Shown here in pieces: positions 10,178 to 18,746 of a DNA stretch of 64,000 nt. A model generated the notes under the pieces. That model saw only the letters and a program-made list of their open reading frames with translations. It was not told the origin of the DNA and made no database searches. The stretch comes from Corynebacterium bovis DSM 20582 = CIP 54.80 (GTDB lineage Bacteria; Actinomycetota; Actinomycetes; Mycobacteriales; Mycobacteriaceae), in NCBI RefSeq assembly GCF_030408615.1, contig NZ_CP047187.1, positions 496,001-560,000 on the forward strand, written 5' to 3'. The translations under genes and the position numbers were made by a program. Positions within the stretch are counted from its first letter, which is position 1. The number at the start of each line of letters is the position of its first letter.

Positions 10178-11268
10178 CAGATGGACACCACCTTCCGCCG
10201 CGAGATGAGGACGATGAAGAACGGCGCCCCGACGAACGCCAGCACGATCCCGACCTGGAGTTCCCCGGGGCGGGCGATGACGCGGCCGACGACGTCGGCG
10301 AAGAGGATGAGGACCGACCCGGCGAGGGCCGAGTACGGCAGGATCCACCGGTAGTCCGGGCCCGTCACCGCGCGCACGATGTGCGGCACGACGAGCCCGA
10401 TGAAGCCCACCGGGCCGGCGGCCGCGGTCGCGGCGCCGGCGAGGAGGGAGATGAGGAGCATCCCGCCGACCCGGGCGCGGCCGGTGTCCACGCCGAGCGC
10501 GGAGGCGACGTCGTCCCCGAGGTTGAGCAGGTTGAGCTGCGGGCCCGTCGCGAGGGCGAGGACGAGGCCGACGACGATGAACGGCAGCACCCCCCAGAAC
10601 ACCGTGAGGTCCCGGCCTGCGACCGAGCCGACGGTCCAGAACCGCATCCGGTCGAGGTTGTTGTCGTCGGTGAGGACGAGCGAGCTGGTGACCGAGCCGA
10701 GGACGGCCGAGAGCGCCGCCCCGCCGAGGATGAGCGTCAGGGGGTTGACCTGCCCGTTCCCGATCGACGCGAGGGCGAAGACGAGGGCCGTCGCGACGAC
10801 CGCGCCGCCGAACGCCCACACGGACGTCGCCACGGCGCCGGTGACGCCGAAGAGCGCGAAGGAACCGACGACGGCGAGGGCTGCGCCGGAGGACACCCCG
10901 AGGATCCCCGGGTCCGCGAGCGGGTTCCGGGTGTGGCCCTGGATGAGCGCGCCGGCGACGCCGAGCGCCGCGCCGACGACGAGCGCGATGAGCGTCCGGG
11001 GGACGCGGAGTTCGGCGATGACCCGCAGGTCCGGGTCGGCGGAGGCGGGGTCGGCCATCGCGGCGCGGATCGAGCCGAGGCTGTCGAGGACGGTGCCGAG
11101 GGGGATCTCGCGCGCGCCGAGGGCGATGCTGAGAACGAGGCCGACGAGGAGGAGGCCGACGAGGACGACGAGGCCGGTCAGCCGCCGGACGCGGAGGGAG
11201 GTCGACGCGCGCCGGCGGGGGGCCGGGGAGTCCCGCCGCCGGGTCTCCGGGGGGTCGGTGAGCTGCAT
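10177..11268 (-). CDS. FecCD-family iron-siderophore ABC permease (first subunit)
   Basis: First gene of the iron operon, a 363 aa permease with about ten membrane segments. Family marks are LRVPRTLIALVVGAALGVAG, NPLADPGILGVSSGA and AAGPVGFIGLVVPHIVRAVTG. It pairs with the next gene to form the channel. A DtxR-like box lies 107-125 bases upstream, so iron repression is likely. No periplasmic binding protein gene is adjacent; the nearest candidate is the lipoprotein at 15363-16562, beyond rplN-rplX-rplE. Confidence 0.92.
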   Translation of the reverse strand: MQLTDPPETRRRDSPAPRRRASTSLRVRRLTGLVVLVGLLLVGLVLSIALGAREIPLGTVLDSLGSIRAAMADPASADPDLRVIAELRVPRTLIALVVGAALGVAGALIQGHTRNPLADPGILGVSSGAALAVVGSFALFGVTGAVATSVWAFGGAVVATALVFALASIGNGQVNPLTLILGGAALSAVLGSVTSSLVLTDDNNLDRMRFWTVGSVAGRDLTVFWGVLPFIVVGLVLALATGPQLNLLNLGDDVASALGVDTGRARVGGMLLISLLAGAATAAAGPVGFIGLVVPHIVRAVTGPDYRWILPYSALAGSVLILFADVVGRVIARPGELQVGIVLAFVGAPFFIVLISRRKVVSI

Positions 11269-11374
11269 GTGGGTCGCTTCTCCGGGTCGTGGGCGTGGGC
11301 GTCGGGCGGGGCCGGGCGGCCGGTCGGACGCGGGTCGGGGCCCGTGGCCGGCGACTCCCGGGGGGCTGGGGCCA

Positions 11375-11393
11375 GCTGGATAGCCTTACCTCA
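11375..11393. promoter_or_regulatory. DtxR-like iron box upstream of the FecCD operon
   Basis: GCTGGATAGCCTTACCTCA matches 13 of 19 positions of the DtxR consensus TTAGGTTAGCCTAACCTAA as I recall it. It overlaps an inverted repeat CCTCAC-GT-GTGAGG at about 11389-11402. The position fits iron-dependent repression of the leftward operon. Confidence 0.6.
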
Positions 11394-11520
11394 CGTGTGA
11401 GGCACGGGTTCACCATACTCTGTGTTTCTGATGCTGCATATCCCCGGGGAGGGGGCGAGGGGAGGAGTGAGGGGAGGGGCGGGAGCCCGCCGGTGGGCGG
11501 GCGGCGACCGTGCGGGACGG

Positions 11521-11590
11521 GGCGGCGCGCGGGGAGGTGGGCGTCGCCACCGGGGCCGGGCCGCGGGGAGGTGGGCGTCGTCCCTGGACC
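11521..11590 (-). repeat. GACGACGCC hairpin repeat, reverse copies
   Basis: Two near-copies of GGGGAGGTGGGCGTCG occur here. Read on the - strand they give CGACGCCCACCTCCCCGCG, close to the + strand copies elsewhere in the window. Confidence 0.45.
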
Positions 11591-11605
11591 CGGTGGGTCG
11601 GGGAT

Positions 11606-11635
11606 TTGTCCGGCTTTCCGGGGGCGTGGCATACT
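11606..11635 (+). promoter_or_regulatory. Probable promoter of rplN-rplX-rplE
   Basis: TTGTCC at 11606-11611, an 18 bp spacer, then CATACT at 11630-11635. About 145 bases of leader follow before rplN, containing a perfect palindrome ACCGTCA-TGACGGT at 11674-11687. The rest of the 11269-11780 gap is GC-rich repeat sequence without a gene. Confidence 0.6.
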
Positions 11636-11780
11636 GTGCAGGTTGTCTCGCGGGGGGACCGCCGACCGGCCGTACCGTCATGACGGTGCACCGGTCCGCG
11701 GACCTGCGGGGCATGGACCAGGTGCGTGAGGGTCGGAAATCCCGCGCACGTGTACCTACTAGGTCTACGAGGAGACTCAA

Positions 11781-12152
11781 GTGATTCAGCAGGAATCGCG
11801 TCTGCGAGTTGCCGACAACACCGGTGCCAGGGAAATCCTGGTCATCCGCGTGCTCGGCGGCTCCACCCGACGCTTCGGCGGTATCGGTGACGTCGTCGTC
11901 GCCACCGTCAAGGAGGCGGCCCCGGGCGGCAACGTCAAGTCCGGCGACGTCGTCAAGGCCGTCATCGTCCGTGCGAAGAAGGAGACCCGTCGCGCCGACG
12001 GCTCCTACATCCGTTTCGACGAGAACGCGGCCGTTCTCATCCGTGCCAACGACAACGATCCGCGCGGTACCCGTATCTTCGGCCCGGTGGCCCGTGAGCT
12101 GCGTGAGAAGCGCTTCATGAAGATCGTGTCCCTTGCTCCGGAGGTGCTCTAA
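11781..12152 (+). CDS. rplN: 50S ribosomal protein L14
   Basis: L14 (123 aa) binds 23S rRNA at the subunit interface. The GTG start gives [27 protein letters not shown] lies 13 bases upstream. The conserved [26 protein letters not shown] region is intact. It opens a three-gene block isolated from the rest of the supercluster by islands on both sides, and it seems to have its own promoter. Confidence 0.97.
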   Translation: MIQQESRLRVADNTGAREILVIRVLGGSTRRFGGIGDVVVATVKEAAPGGNVKSGDVVKAVIVRAKKETRRADGSYIRFDENAAVLIRANDNDPRGTRIFGPVARELREKRFMKIVSLAPEVL

Positions 12153-12466
12153 TGAAGATCCGTAAGGGCGACAACGTTCTGGTCATCTCCGGCCCCGACA
12201 AGGGTGCCAAGGGCCGCGTCATCGAGGCCTACCCGCAGCGGGACAAGGTCCTCGTCGAGGGCGTCAACCGCATCAAGAAGCACGTCGCGAACTCCGCTCC
12301 GGAGCGGGGTGCCGAGTCCGGTGGCATCGTCACGCAGGAGGCCCCGATCCACGTCTCCAACGTCATGGTCCTGGACTCCGACGGCAACCCCACCCGCGTC
12401 GGCTACCGCTTCGACGAGAACGGCAAGAAGGTCCGTATCTCGCGTCGCAACGGGAAGGACATCTAA
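12152..12466 (+). CDS. rplX: 50S ribosomal protein L24
   Basis: L24 (104 aa) is an assembly initiator of the 50S subunit. It begins [21 protein letters not shown], the KOW motif. Its ATG shares a base with the rplN stop (TAATG), and its own stop overlaps rplE in the same way. Confidence 0.97.
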   Translation: MKIRKGDNVLVISGPDKGAKGRVIEAYPQRDKVLVEGVNRIKKHVANSAPERGAESGGIVTQEAPIHVSNVMVLDSDGNPTRVGYRFDENGKKVRISRRNGKDI

Positions 12467-13038
12467 TGGCTGAGAACTACACCCCCCGTCTGAAGACCCG
12501 CTACCGCGACGAGATCCGGGAGTCCCTGACCAAGGAGTTCTCCTACGAGAACGTCATGCAGATCCCCGGCGTGACGAAGGTCGTCGTGAACATGGGCGTC
12601 GGCGACGCCGCCCGTGACTCCAAGCTCATCAACGGCGCGATCAACGACCTGACCCTCATCACGGGTCAGAAGCCGCAGATCCGCACGGCGAAGAAGGCCA
12701 TCGCGAACTTCAAGCTCCGCGAGGGCATGCCCATCGGCGCCCGGGTCACCCTCCGTGGCGACCGCATGTGGGAGTTCCTCGACCGTCTGCTGACGGTCGC
12801 GCTGCCCCGCATCCGTGACTTCCGTGGTCTCTCCGACCAGCAGTTCGACGGTCACGGCAACTACACCTTCGGTCTCAACGAGCAGTCCATGTTCTACGAG
12901 ATCGACGTCGACAAGATCGACCGTCCGCGCGGCATGAACATCACCGTCGTGACGACCGCCACCTCGAACGACGAGGGCCGGGCGCTCCTGCGCGAGCTCG
13001 GCTTCCCGTTCAAGGCCGGCCAGAAGGCCGCCGACTAG
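12466..13038 (+). CDS. rplE: 50S ribosomal protein L5
   Basis: L5 (190 aa) binds 5S rRNA. Conserved stretches include [19 protein letters not shown] near 33-51, [15 protein letters not shown] near 86-100 and [11 protein letters not shown] near 110-122. It is the last gene of its block and is followed at once by a strong hairpin. The usual next genes of the spc operon (rpsH onward) are about 25 kb downstream. Confidence 0.97.
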   Translation: MAENYTPRLKTRYRDEIRESLTKEFSYENVMQIPGVTKVVVNMGVGDAARDSKLINGAINDLTLITGQKPQIRTAKKAIANFKLREGMPIGARVTLRGDRMWEFLDRLLTVALPRIRDFRGLSDQQFDGHGNYTFGLNEQSMFYEIDVDKIDRPRGMNITVVTTATSNDEGRALLRELGFPFKAGQKAAD

Positions 13039-13060
13039 GCGTCCGTCCGCCACACGGGGA

Positions 13061-13099
13061 AAGCCCCGTCCCCGGTCCGAGTGACCGGGGGCGGGGCTT
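13061..13099. terminator. Strong terminator between rplE and the haem locus
   Basis: AAGCCCCGtCCCCGGTC, loop CGAGT, GACCGGGGgCGGGGCTT makes a stem of about 17 bp with one mismatch and a CGTCGTGTCT tail. It lies between convergent genes and could act on both strands. Confidence 0.8.
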
Positions 13100-13219
13100 C
13101 GTCGTGTCTGTGGTGCGGGCGACCGGGGGGCAGCCGGCACCGGTGGGGGCGGTGACCCGGGGGTCAGCGGGCACCGGTGGGGGCGACTGGGGGGCAGCCG
13201 GCACCGGTGCCGCTGCAGG

Positions 13220-15187
13220 TCAGCGGTGCAGGAACGTCCGGAGCAGGAACAGCAGCCCGCTCACCGCCGCGCTGATGATGAGCCCGGGGATGAACGCGAG
13301 CTGGAACCGCGCGCCGGAGAGCTCGACCGACGACCCGGACGAGCCCGTGGACGAGCCGGCGGGGGCCGTCGGGGTCGCGGCCGGGGTCGACGGGGCCGGG
13401 GCGGAGGTCGACGCCGACGCCCCGGCGAGGGAGCCGGGCAGGCTGCCCTGGACCGTGCCGGTGCCGGTCGCTCCGCCGAAGAGGCCGCGGATCGCGGTCC
13501 ACAGCGGGGTCAGGAAGGACAGGAACGGCAGGTTCAGGGACCCGACGGGCTCCGGCGCGGGCGTCGGCGTGGGCGTCGGCTTCGGCGCCGGCGCCTGGGT
13601 GGTGGGCGTGGCCGGGGTGCTCGGAGCCGGCGCGGGCTCGGTGGTCGGCTTCGCCTCCGTGGTCGGGGCGGGCTCGGTGGTCGGCTTCGCCTCGGTGGTC
13701 GGGGCGGGCTTCGGCGCCTGGGTGGTGGGCTTCGCCTCGGTCGTCGGCGCGGGCTTCGGCGCGGGCTCGGTGGTCGGCTTCGCCTCGGTGGTCGGAGCAG
13801 GCTTCGGCGCGGGCTCCGTGGTGGGCTTCGCCTCGGTGGTCGGCGCGGGCTTCGGCGCGGGCTCGGTGGTGGGCTTCGCCTCCGTGGTCGGGGCGGGCTT
13901 CGGCGCGGGCTCGGTGGTGGGCTTCGCCTCGGTCGTCGGCGCCGGGGTCGTGAACGTGACCGGGGTGAACGTCTCGAACGTCGGCACCTCCGCCCCGCCG
14001 CCCGGGTACGTGTAGATGCCGTAGACACCGTCGGTGATGCCCTTCTCGGCGGCCGCGGCGTCGGCCGCCGCCTTGTCGACGAGCAGCGTCGCCGAGAACG
14101 CCCCGTCCGGCGTCAGCGGCGTCGCCCCCAGGGCGGTCCCGCCGATGAGCGGGACGAGCTCGGCGGGCACGGCCCAGTTGACCGAGGCGTACGGCCGGCC
14201 GCTGGACGGCACACCCGCGGACGGCTTCCACGTCGCCGGGAACTTGCCGAAGGCCACGTACACCCCGGAGCTCATGCCGGGGAACGGAGGCCGGGTGGAG
14301 ACCGCCGCCGGGTGCGTGAAGCCGGTGCCGGTGACCGTCACGGCCTCGGAGCGGGCCGCGTCGAACTCCGTCCGGCTGACGGCGACCTGCGGGTTCCCGA
14401 CCGGGACCTCCGGGGGCGGCGGCGGGCACTCCCGCTCGACGGTGAACGACCCGGAGATCGGGTCGACCCAGCCGTCGCTCTCCCCGTAGAAGTTGCCGAA
14501 GGCCTTGAGCCCCTCCGTCGTGAACTGACCCCGGCCGGCCTCGCCGGACCCGGAGGTGAACGTGACCGTCCCACCCTCGGCGGGGACGACGACCGGCTGG
14601 GTGAGCGTCCACGTTGCGACGTCGACGTCGGGCGAGTCGACCCACGGCCCGAGGCTCTCGGCGTTCACGAAGGTCCGCGCCTTCATGTAGGCCTTGAGCG
14701 TGGCCGTCGTGCCCTTGATGATGAGGCGGAACGCGGAGAAGGTGTCGTCGAGGATCGGCTGCTTGTCGGCGCGCTCGTAGGCGTGGCCGGTGATGTGGAC
14801 GCTGCCCCTGGTGGCCAGCATGATCGACTGGGTCGGGTCGATCTCGTCGGGCATGGTCGGGAAGGAGAACGAGCGCGGGTTGCCCTTGCCGAACGGGCCG
14901 TTCGGCTTGGGGTCCTGACCGACGACGTCGCCGTCGACCGTGATCGTGCCCCGGGCGATGGGCCCGTTGATGTAGTTGATGAAGCTGTTGCGCAGGCCCC
15001 ACGACCAGCTGCCGGAGGTGGTGCGGTAGATCGCGTCACTGTCGGCGCAGGTGGGGGAGGGGGTCGACGCGGGCTGTGCCGACGTCCCCGCCGCGGCGTC
15101 GGCGGCCGTGGCGGTGGGGACGGTGACGGGCGCCAGGGCGACGGATGTCGCCGTGACGACGGTGAGGGCGGCGCGGTGAAGTCGCAT
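13220..15187 (-). CDS. HtaA-domain haemin-binding cell-surface protein with PT/E/K repeats
   Basis: A 655 aa secreted protein with a signal peptide at about 1-29 ending in TATA. A single HtaA (haemin-binding) domain at about 57-252 has the SFINYINGPIARG segment, whose Tyr matches the haem-ligand position of HtaA domains, and an ITGHA histidine near 132-136. A second folded region (265-412) follows. Then come imperfect repeats of a TTEAKPTTEPAPKPAP-type unit (414-520), a P/A/T linker and a C-terminal membrane helix (631-650) ending LRTFLHR, a membrane anchor. The repeats could span the mycolate wall. ATG 15187 is preceded by GAAAGG; a palindrome sits 27-47 bases upstream. Confidence 0.82.
   Translation of the reverse strand: MRLHRAALTVVTATSVALAPVTVPTATAADAAAGTSAQPASTPSPTCADSDAIYRTTSGSWSWGLRNSFINYINGPIARGTITVDGDVVGQDPKPNGPFGKGNPRSFSFPTMPDEIDPTQSIMLATRGSVHITGHAYERADKQPILDDTFSAFRLIIKGTTATLKAYMKARTFVNAESLGPWVDSPDVDVATWTLTQPVVVPAEGGTVTFTSGSGEAGRGQFTTEGLKAFGNFYGESDGWVDPISGSFTVERECPPPPPEVPVGNPQVAVSRTEFDAARSEAVTVTGTGFTHPAAVSTRPPFPGMSSGVYVAFGKFPATWKPSAGVPSSGRPYASVNWAVPAELVPLIGGTALGATPLTPDGAFSATLLVDKAAADAAAAEKGITDGVYGIYTYPGGGAEVPTFETFTPVTFTTPAPTTEAKPTTEPAPKPAPTTEAKPTTEPAPKPAPTTEAKPTTEPAPKPAPTTEAKPTTEPAPKPAPTTEAKPTTQAPKPAPTTEAKPTTEPAPTTEAKPTTEPAPAPSTPATPTTQAPAPKPTPTPTPAPEPVGSLNLPFLSFLTPLWTAIRGLFGGATGTGTVQGSLPGSLAGASASTSAPAPSTPAATPTAPAGSSTGSSGSSVELSGARFQLAFIPGLIISAAVSGLLFLLRTFLHR
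13628..13948 (-). repeat. Coding tandem repeats of the wall-spanning region
   Basis: About seven imperfect repeats of roughly 42 bases encode PAPTTEAKPTTEPAPK-like units in the HtaA-domain protein. Units differ by synonymous changes and one has lost residues, so copy number probably varies between strains. No spacers are present, so this is not CRISPR. Confidence 0.8.
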
Positions 15188-15213
15188 CCCAGTGAAACCT
15201 TTCGTGCGGGAAC

Positions 15214-15234
15214 GTGAGGCACCTGTTGCCTCAC
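15214..15234. promoter_or_regulatory. Palindromic operator candidate upstream of the HtaA-domain gene
   Basis: GTGAGGCA, 5 bases, TGCCTCAC is a perfect 21 bp dyad 27 bases before the ATG at 15187. The AGG...CCT arms sit where DtxR half-sites would be but the centre does not match well. GTGAGG also occurs beside the two better DtxR-like boxes. Confidence 0.5.
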
Positions 15235-15362
15235 ACTCGGGTCGTGCGGACGGGAGTGGTCCCCGGCGGCCGCGGTGGGCCGGGCGGGGTGGTGGTGGCA
15301 CGGTGTGCCCCCGGGGTGTGAGGGAGGTGGCGGAACGGGGTCCCACCGGGATGTGAGGGAGG

Positions 15363-16562
15363 TCAGCCCTGGTAGAGGGCCTTGGCGAAGGCGAGGACCA
15401 TCTCTCCGGCCTGCGGTCCGAAGCTGAGGGCCTGGCTGTCGGGGATCGCGACGATGCGCGGCGTCTTCCCGGCGGTGGTCTCTGCGATGCCGGGGCGTTT
15501 CAGGAGGCCGTCGAGCCCGCCCGTCGACTCGAGCCCCTGGGACATCATGACGATGACCTCGGGGTTGAGCTGGGCGAGGGCTTCGGCGGTCGCCGGTGTC
15601 ATGTCACCGATCTTCCGGTCGGCGGCGGCGTCGTGGCCGCCGACCGACTCGAAGAGGTCGGTGGTCCCGCTGTCAGGGCCGAGGATGAAGAAGACGCCGC
15701 CCGTGCCCCTGGCGTACACGAACGCCATGCGCAGCGGGTCGGCCGGGACGATCTTCTTCACGGTGTCCGAGGCGCGAGAGAGCTCGTCCCCGGCCCTGGT
15801 CGCCAGCGACTCCCCGACGTCGGGGAGTCCGACGACCCCCGCGATGGTGCGGATGTCGTCGCCGATGGCGTCCATGGTGTGCTTGGGGTTGATGACGGCG
15901 ACGGTGACGCCGGCGTCACGGATCTGGTCGATCGCCTCCCGCGGGCCGATGGAGTGGTCCACGATGACGAGCGACGGGTGGAGGTTGAGGACCGCCTCGA
16001 CGTTGATGTTGTGGCCGCCCTGCGTGACGACCGGCAGCTCCTTGAGGCTGGGCTCCTCGGACGACACGGTGCGGCCGACGATGTTGTCCCGCAGGCCGAG
16101 CCCCGCGACGGTGCGGGACGTCGTCCCGTAGAGGTCGAGGGGGAGGATCCGCGAGACGTCGCTGACGGTGACGTCGTACCCGTCGGCGTCGGTGAGGGAC
16201 ACGGGCAGCGACGGTGACGGGGAGTCCGTGACCGGGGTGACGTCACCGACGGAGTCGGCCGTCGACAGGCCCCGGAGGGAGCGCGGGTCCGGGGGTGTGG
16301 AGGTGGTGAAGGCCGCGAGGGCGGCGTCGAAGGTCGTCTCCTGCGCCTCGGCGCGGTTCCCGGAGTTGTCGACGTTGAGCCCGCACGCGGAGAGCAGCAG
16401 TCCCGCGACGGTGAGCGCGGCGACGACACCGCGGGCCCGGCGGGCCCGGCCGCGGCGGTCGCGCGCGCCGGGGCCGGCGGCCGGGCCGGTGCCCGGGCTG
16501 ACACCCGGGGCGTGGCCGGACCCGGGGGGACAGGCGCTGGCTGAATGTGACACAGGAGTCAT
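15363..16562 (-). CDS. HmuT-like haemin-binding lipoprotein of an ABC importer
   Basis: A 399 aa periplasmic-binding-protein-fold lipoprotein. A cationic N-terminus precedes a hydrophobic segment with lipobox LLSAC (Cys60). His184 in VTQGGHNINVE and Tyr283 in MAFVYARGTGG sit where the two haem ligands of HmuT proteins occur. I start at 16562 because AGGAAAGGA lies upstream with good spacing; an earlier ATG at 16595 has its GGAGG directly abutting. It follows the two-domain HtaA gene by about 55 bases in one transcript. No hmuU or hmuV is adjacent, so its permease and ATPase must come from elsewhere, perhaps the FecCD operon across rplN-rplE. Confidence 0.82.
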   Translation of the reverse strand: MTPVSHSASACPPGSGHAPGVSPGTGPAAGPGARDRRGRARRARGVVAALTVAGLLLSACGLNVDNSGNRAEAQETTFDAALAAFTTSTPPDPRSLRGLSTADSVGDVTPVTDSPSPSLPVSLTDADGYDVTVSDVSRILPLDLYGTTSRTVAGLGLRDNIVGRTVSSEEPSLKELPVVTQGGHNINVEAVLNLHPSLVIVDHSIGPREAIDQIRDAGVTVAVINPKHTMDAIGDDIRTIAGVVGLPDVGESLATRAGDELSRASDTVKKIVPADPLRMAFVYARGTGGVFFILGPDSGTTDLFESVGGHDAAADRKIGDMTPATAEALAQLNPEVIVMMSQGLESTGGLDGLLKRPGIAETTAGKTPRIVAIPDSQALSFGPQAGEMVLAFAKALYQG

Positions 16563-16616
16563 ACTTGAGGTCCTTTCCTGGGTGGTGTCCGCCATCCTCC
16601 GCGTGCCGGGGGCACG

Positions 16617-18665
16617 TCACGCATTCGGGTGCCTGCTGGTGAGGAACAGGCAGGCTCCCGCGGCGGCGAGGAGAGCGGCGCTCATACCCATGAATTGAGC
16701 CACAGATACACCCGTATTAGCCAGGGTGCCGGTGCTCGCGCCGGCCGGCGCCGCACCCGCGCCGTTCTTGAACGTGACGTTCCCGGACCCGGACTGCCCG
16801 CCCGACGTCGCCCCGGACGCGTCGGCGGCGGCCGCGGCCGCGGGCGTCCCCGCGGCACCACCGGTGGCCGGCGGGGTGGCGGCCGCGCCGCCGGTCGTCC
16901 CGCCGCCCCCGGCCGCCGTCGGCGTGCCGCACGCGGTCTTCGAGCCGGTCAGCGTCGCACTGACGGTGATGGGGTCGAGCTCGGTGCCCGGGGCGTAGAA
17001 GTCGGCGAACGCCTGCGACCCCTTCGCGGTGAGCGCGACGTTCGCGGTGCCGTTCACCGCGGAGTCGGTGAGGTTGAGCGACGTGAACGTGAGCTGGCCG
17101 AACTCGACCCGCCCGTAGTCCACCGGGGTGCCCTCCATCGTGTTCGACACGACGGAGGCGATGAGGGTGCCCTGGTTGCCGTTGACGGTGATCTCCGGGT
17201 TGCTGACCTTGAGGTCGAGGATGCCCTTGTGGCCGGTGAAGCGGACGGTGCCGTCGGCCTTGATGTCGCCGGTCTTCGTCCCGGGGTCGGCGGTGCCGGA
17301 CGTGCCCTTCCAGTGGAACTGGCTGCCGTCGTACGTGGCGCCCTGCATCTCCCACGAGCCCTTGGCGATGGAGCCGGTGATGTAGCTGCGGAAGGACTGC
17401 TTGAAGCCCCACGCGATCTCGGTCTGGCCGGCCGCGATGCAGCTCGTCGCGGCGCCCGCCGCGGCGGCCGGGGCGGTGCCCGCGGCCCCGCCCGCGGCGC
17501 CGGCGCCGGTGCCGCCCGCGGGGCCGGTCGTCGCACCGGTGGTCCCGGTCGGCCCGGCGTAGCCGCCGGACGGGGTGGACGCGCCCGCCCCCGTGCCCCC
17601 GGTGCCCCCGCCGGCCGGGGCGGGGGAGGTGGGCGCGGTGGTCCCGGCGCCGGTCGTCGGGTTGGTCTTGGGGACGCCGGGGAGGAGCTCGGCGGTCGGG
17701 GTCTGGCCGGTGACGACGGCCTGGGTCAGCGCGGCCGGGTTGAACTTCGCGCCGAGGGCGGAGACGGCCTCGATGAGCAGGCCGGTCTGCGTGGCGACGG
17801 TGGTGAGGTTCTGGAGGAAGCGTGTCGTCGCGCCGAGGGAGTCGTCGTCGTTCGGGGCGGGGAACGGGCTCGGGGACGACCCGACCGGCGGGGTGGCCGG
17901 CGGGGTCACCGGGGGCGTGGTGCCCGGGGGCCGGGTGGGGTCGTAGAGCGTCTCCGGCGCCTCCGGGCGGCTGCCGCACCGCTGCGCGGTCGCGGTGTGG
18001 AGGGTGAGGTCGTCCATGGCCAGCCCGGCCTCGTAGAAGCCGGCGAAGGCGGCGGCCCCGTCGGCGGTGAGGACGACCCGCCCGGTCTGCTCGTCGTCAC
18101 CGGCGATGTCCTCGGTGAAGGTGACGTCGGCGAGCCGCACCCGGGACCCGGACATCGGGACGACGTTCCCCTCGACGTCCTGGGAGCTCACGAGGGCGGT
18201 GAGGTCGGCGTGGCGGGCGTCGCGGACGTTGAGCCGGAGGTCGTCGAGGCTGGTCCGGAGGATCCCCCCGTGGCCGGTGAAGGTCACCCCGCCGCCGGAG
18301 GGCAGCGCGCCGGTCTCCGGGGTGCCGGCGAGCGACGCGGCGGCGGTCAGCGGGAACGTCCAGCCGCCGGTGGGCCGGTCGGCGCCGGTGTCCGTGGCCG
18401 GGGCCGTCGTCGTCCACGCGCCCTTGGCGATCGGGCCGCGGATGTACGAGCGGAAGGACTGCTTGACGCCCCAGCTGATGTCGCCGGTGACGGCGGTCCA
18501 GGGGTCGGTGCACGCGGCCGGGGCGGGGGCGGCGGCGGGCTGCGGGGCGGCAGCGACGGTCACGGGGGTGGCGGCCCCGAGGAGGACGACGGTGGCGGCG
18601 CCGGCGGCCACGCAGGTCGTCCGCGGGGACCGCCGCAGCTGGCGGAGCAGGGAGGATGTGGACAC
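16617..18665 (-). CDS. htaA: Two-domain HtaA haemin-binding surface protein with LAxTG-type tail
   Basis: A 682 aa exported protein with a signal peptide at about 1-40. HtaA domain 1 (60-230) has SWGVKQSFRSYIRGPIAKG and FTGHGGIL. A P/G/T-rich linker (235-405) follows, then HtaA domain 2 (415-579) with AWGFKQSFRSYITGSIAKG and FTGHKGIL. Tyr in SYI and His in TGH match the haem-ligand positions of the family. The C-terminus has LANTG (648-652), a hydrophobic helix (about 654-676) and a basic end SRHPNA, the layout of a sortase substrate. LAxTG is the class E sortase type. The GTG start follows GAGAGTGAG. First gene of the haem operon, behind DtxR-like sites. Confidence 0.85.
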   Translation of the reverse strand: MSTSSLLRQLRRSPRTTCVAAGAATVVLLGAATPVTVAAAPQPAAAPAPAACTDPWTAVTGDISWGVKQSFRSYIRGPIAKGAWTTTAPATDTGADRPTGGWTFPLTAAASLAGTPETGALPSGGGVTFTGHGGILRTSLDDLRLNVRDARHADLTALVSSQDVEGNVVPMSGSRVRLADVTFTEDIAGDDEQTGRVVLTADGAAAFAGFYEAGLAMDDLTLHTATAQRCGSRPEAPETLYDPTRPPGTTPPVTPPATPPVGSSPSPFPAPNDDDSLGATTRFLQNLTTVATQTGLLIEAVSALGAKFNPAALTQAVVTGQTPTAELLPGVPKTNPTTGAGTTAPTSPAPAGGGTGGTGAGASTPSGGYAGPTGTTGATTGPAGGTGAGAAGGAAGTAPAAAAGAATSCIAAGQTEIAWGFKQSFRSYITGSIAKGSWEMQGATYDGSQFHWKGTSGTADPGTKTGDIKADGTVRFTGHKGILDLKVSNPEITVNGNQGTLIASVVSNTMEGTPVDYGRVEFGQLTFTSLNLTDSAVNGTANVALTAKGSQAFADFYAPGTELDPITVSATLTGSKTACGTPTAAGGGGTTGGAAATPPATGGAAGTPAAAAAADASGATSGGQSGSGNVTFKNGAGAAPAGASTGTLANTGVSVAQFMGMSAALLAAAGACLFLTSRHPNA

Positions 18666-18692
18666 GATGGCTCACTCTCAGGTGGAACTAAG

Positions 18693-18711
18693 TTTTCGTT
18701 GCGTAACCTAG
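18693..18711. promoter_or_regulatory. DtxR-like half-conserved box for htaA
   Basis: Read on the - strand, CTAGGTTACGCAACGAAAA has a perfect left half-site TAGGTTA and matches about 11 of 19 DtxR consensus positions. It sits in the divergent region between htaA and the membrane gene at 18747. Confidence 0.5.
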
Positions 18712-18721
18712 CATGGGTTTC

Positions 18722-18740
18722 CTAGGTGAGGCTATGCTTC
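18722..18740. promoter_or_regulatory. DtxR-like box overlapping the -10 of the 18747 gene
   Basis: CTAGGTGAGGCTATGCTTC matches 13 of 19 positions of the DtxR consensus. It contains TATGCT (18733-18738), a plausible -10 only about 8 bases before the ATG at 18747, so repressor binding would block initiation. Confidence 0.55.
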
Positions 18741-18746
18741 ACTTCC

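Noticed and set aside
13628..13948. CRISPR array
   Set aside because: Repeats are contiguous, in-frame coding units without spacers.
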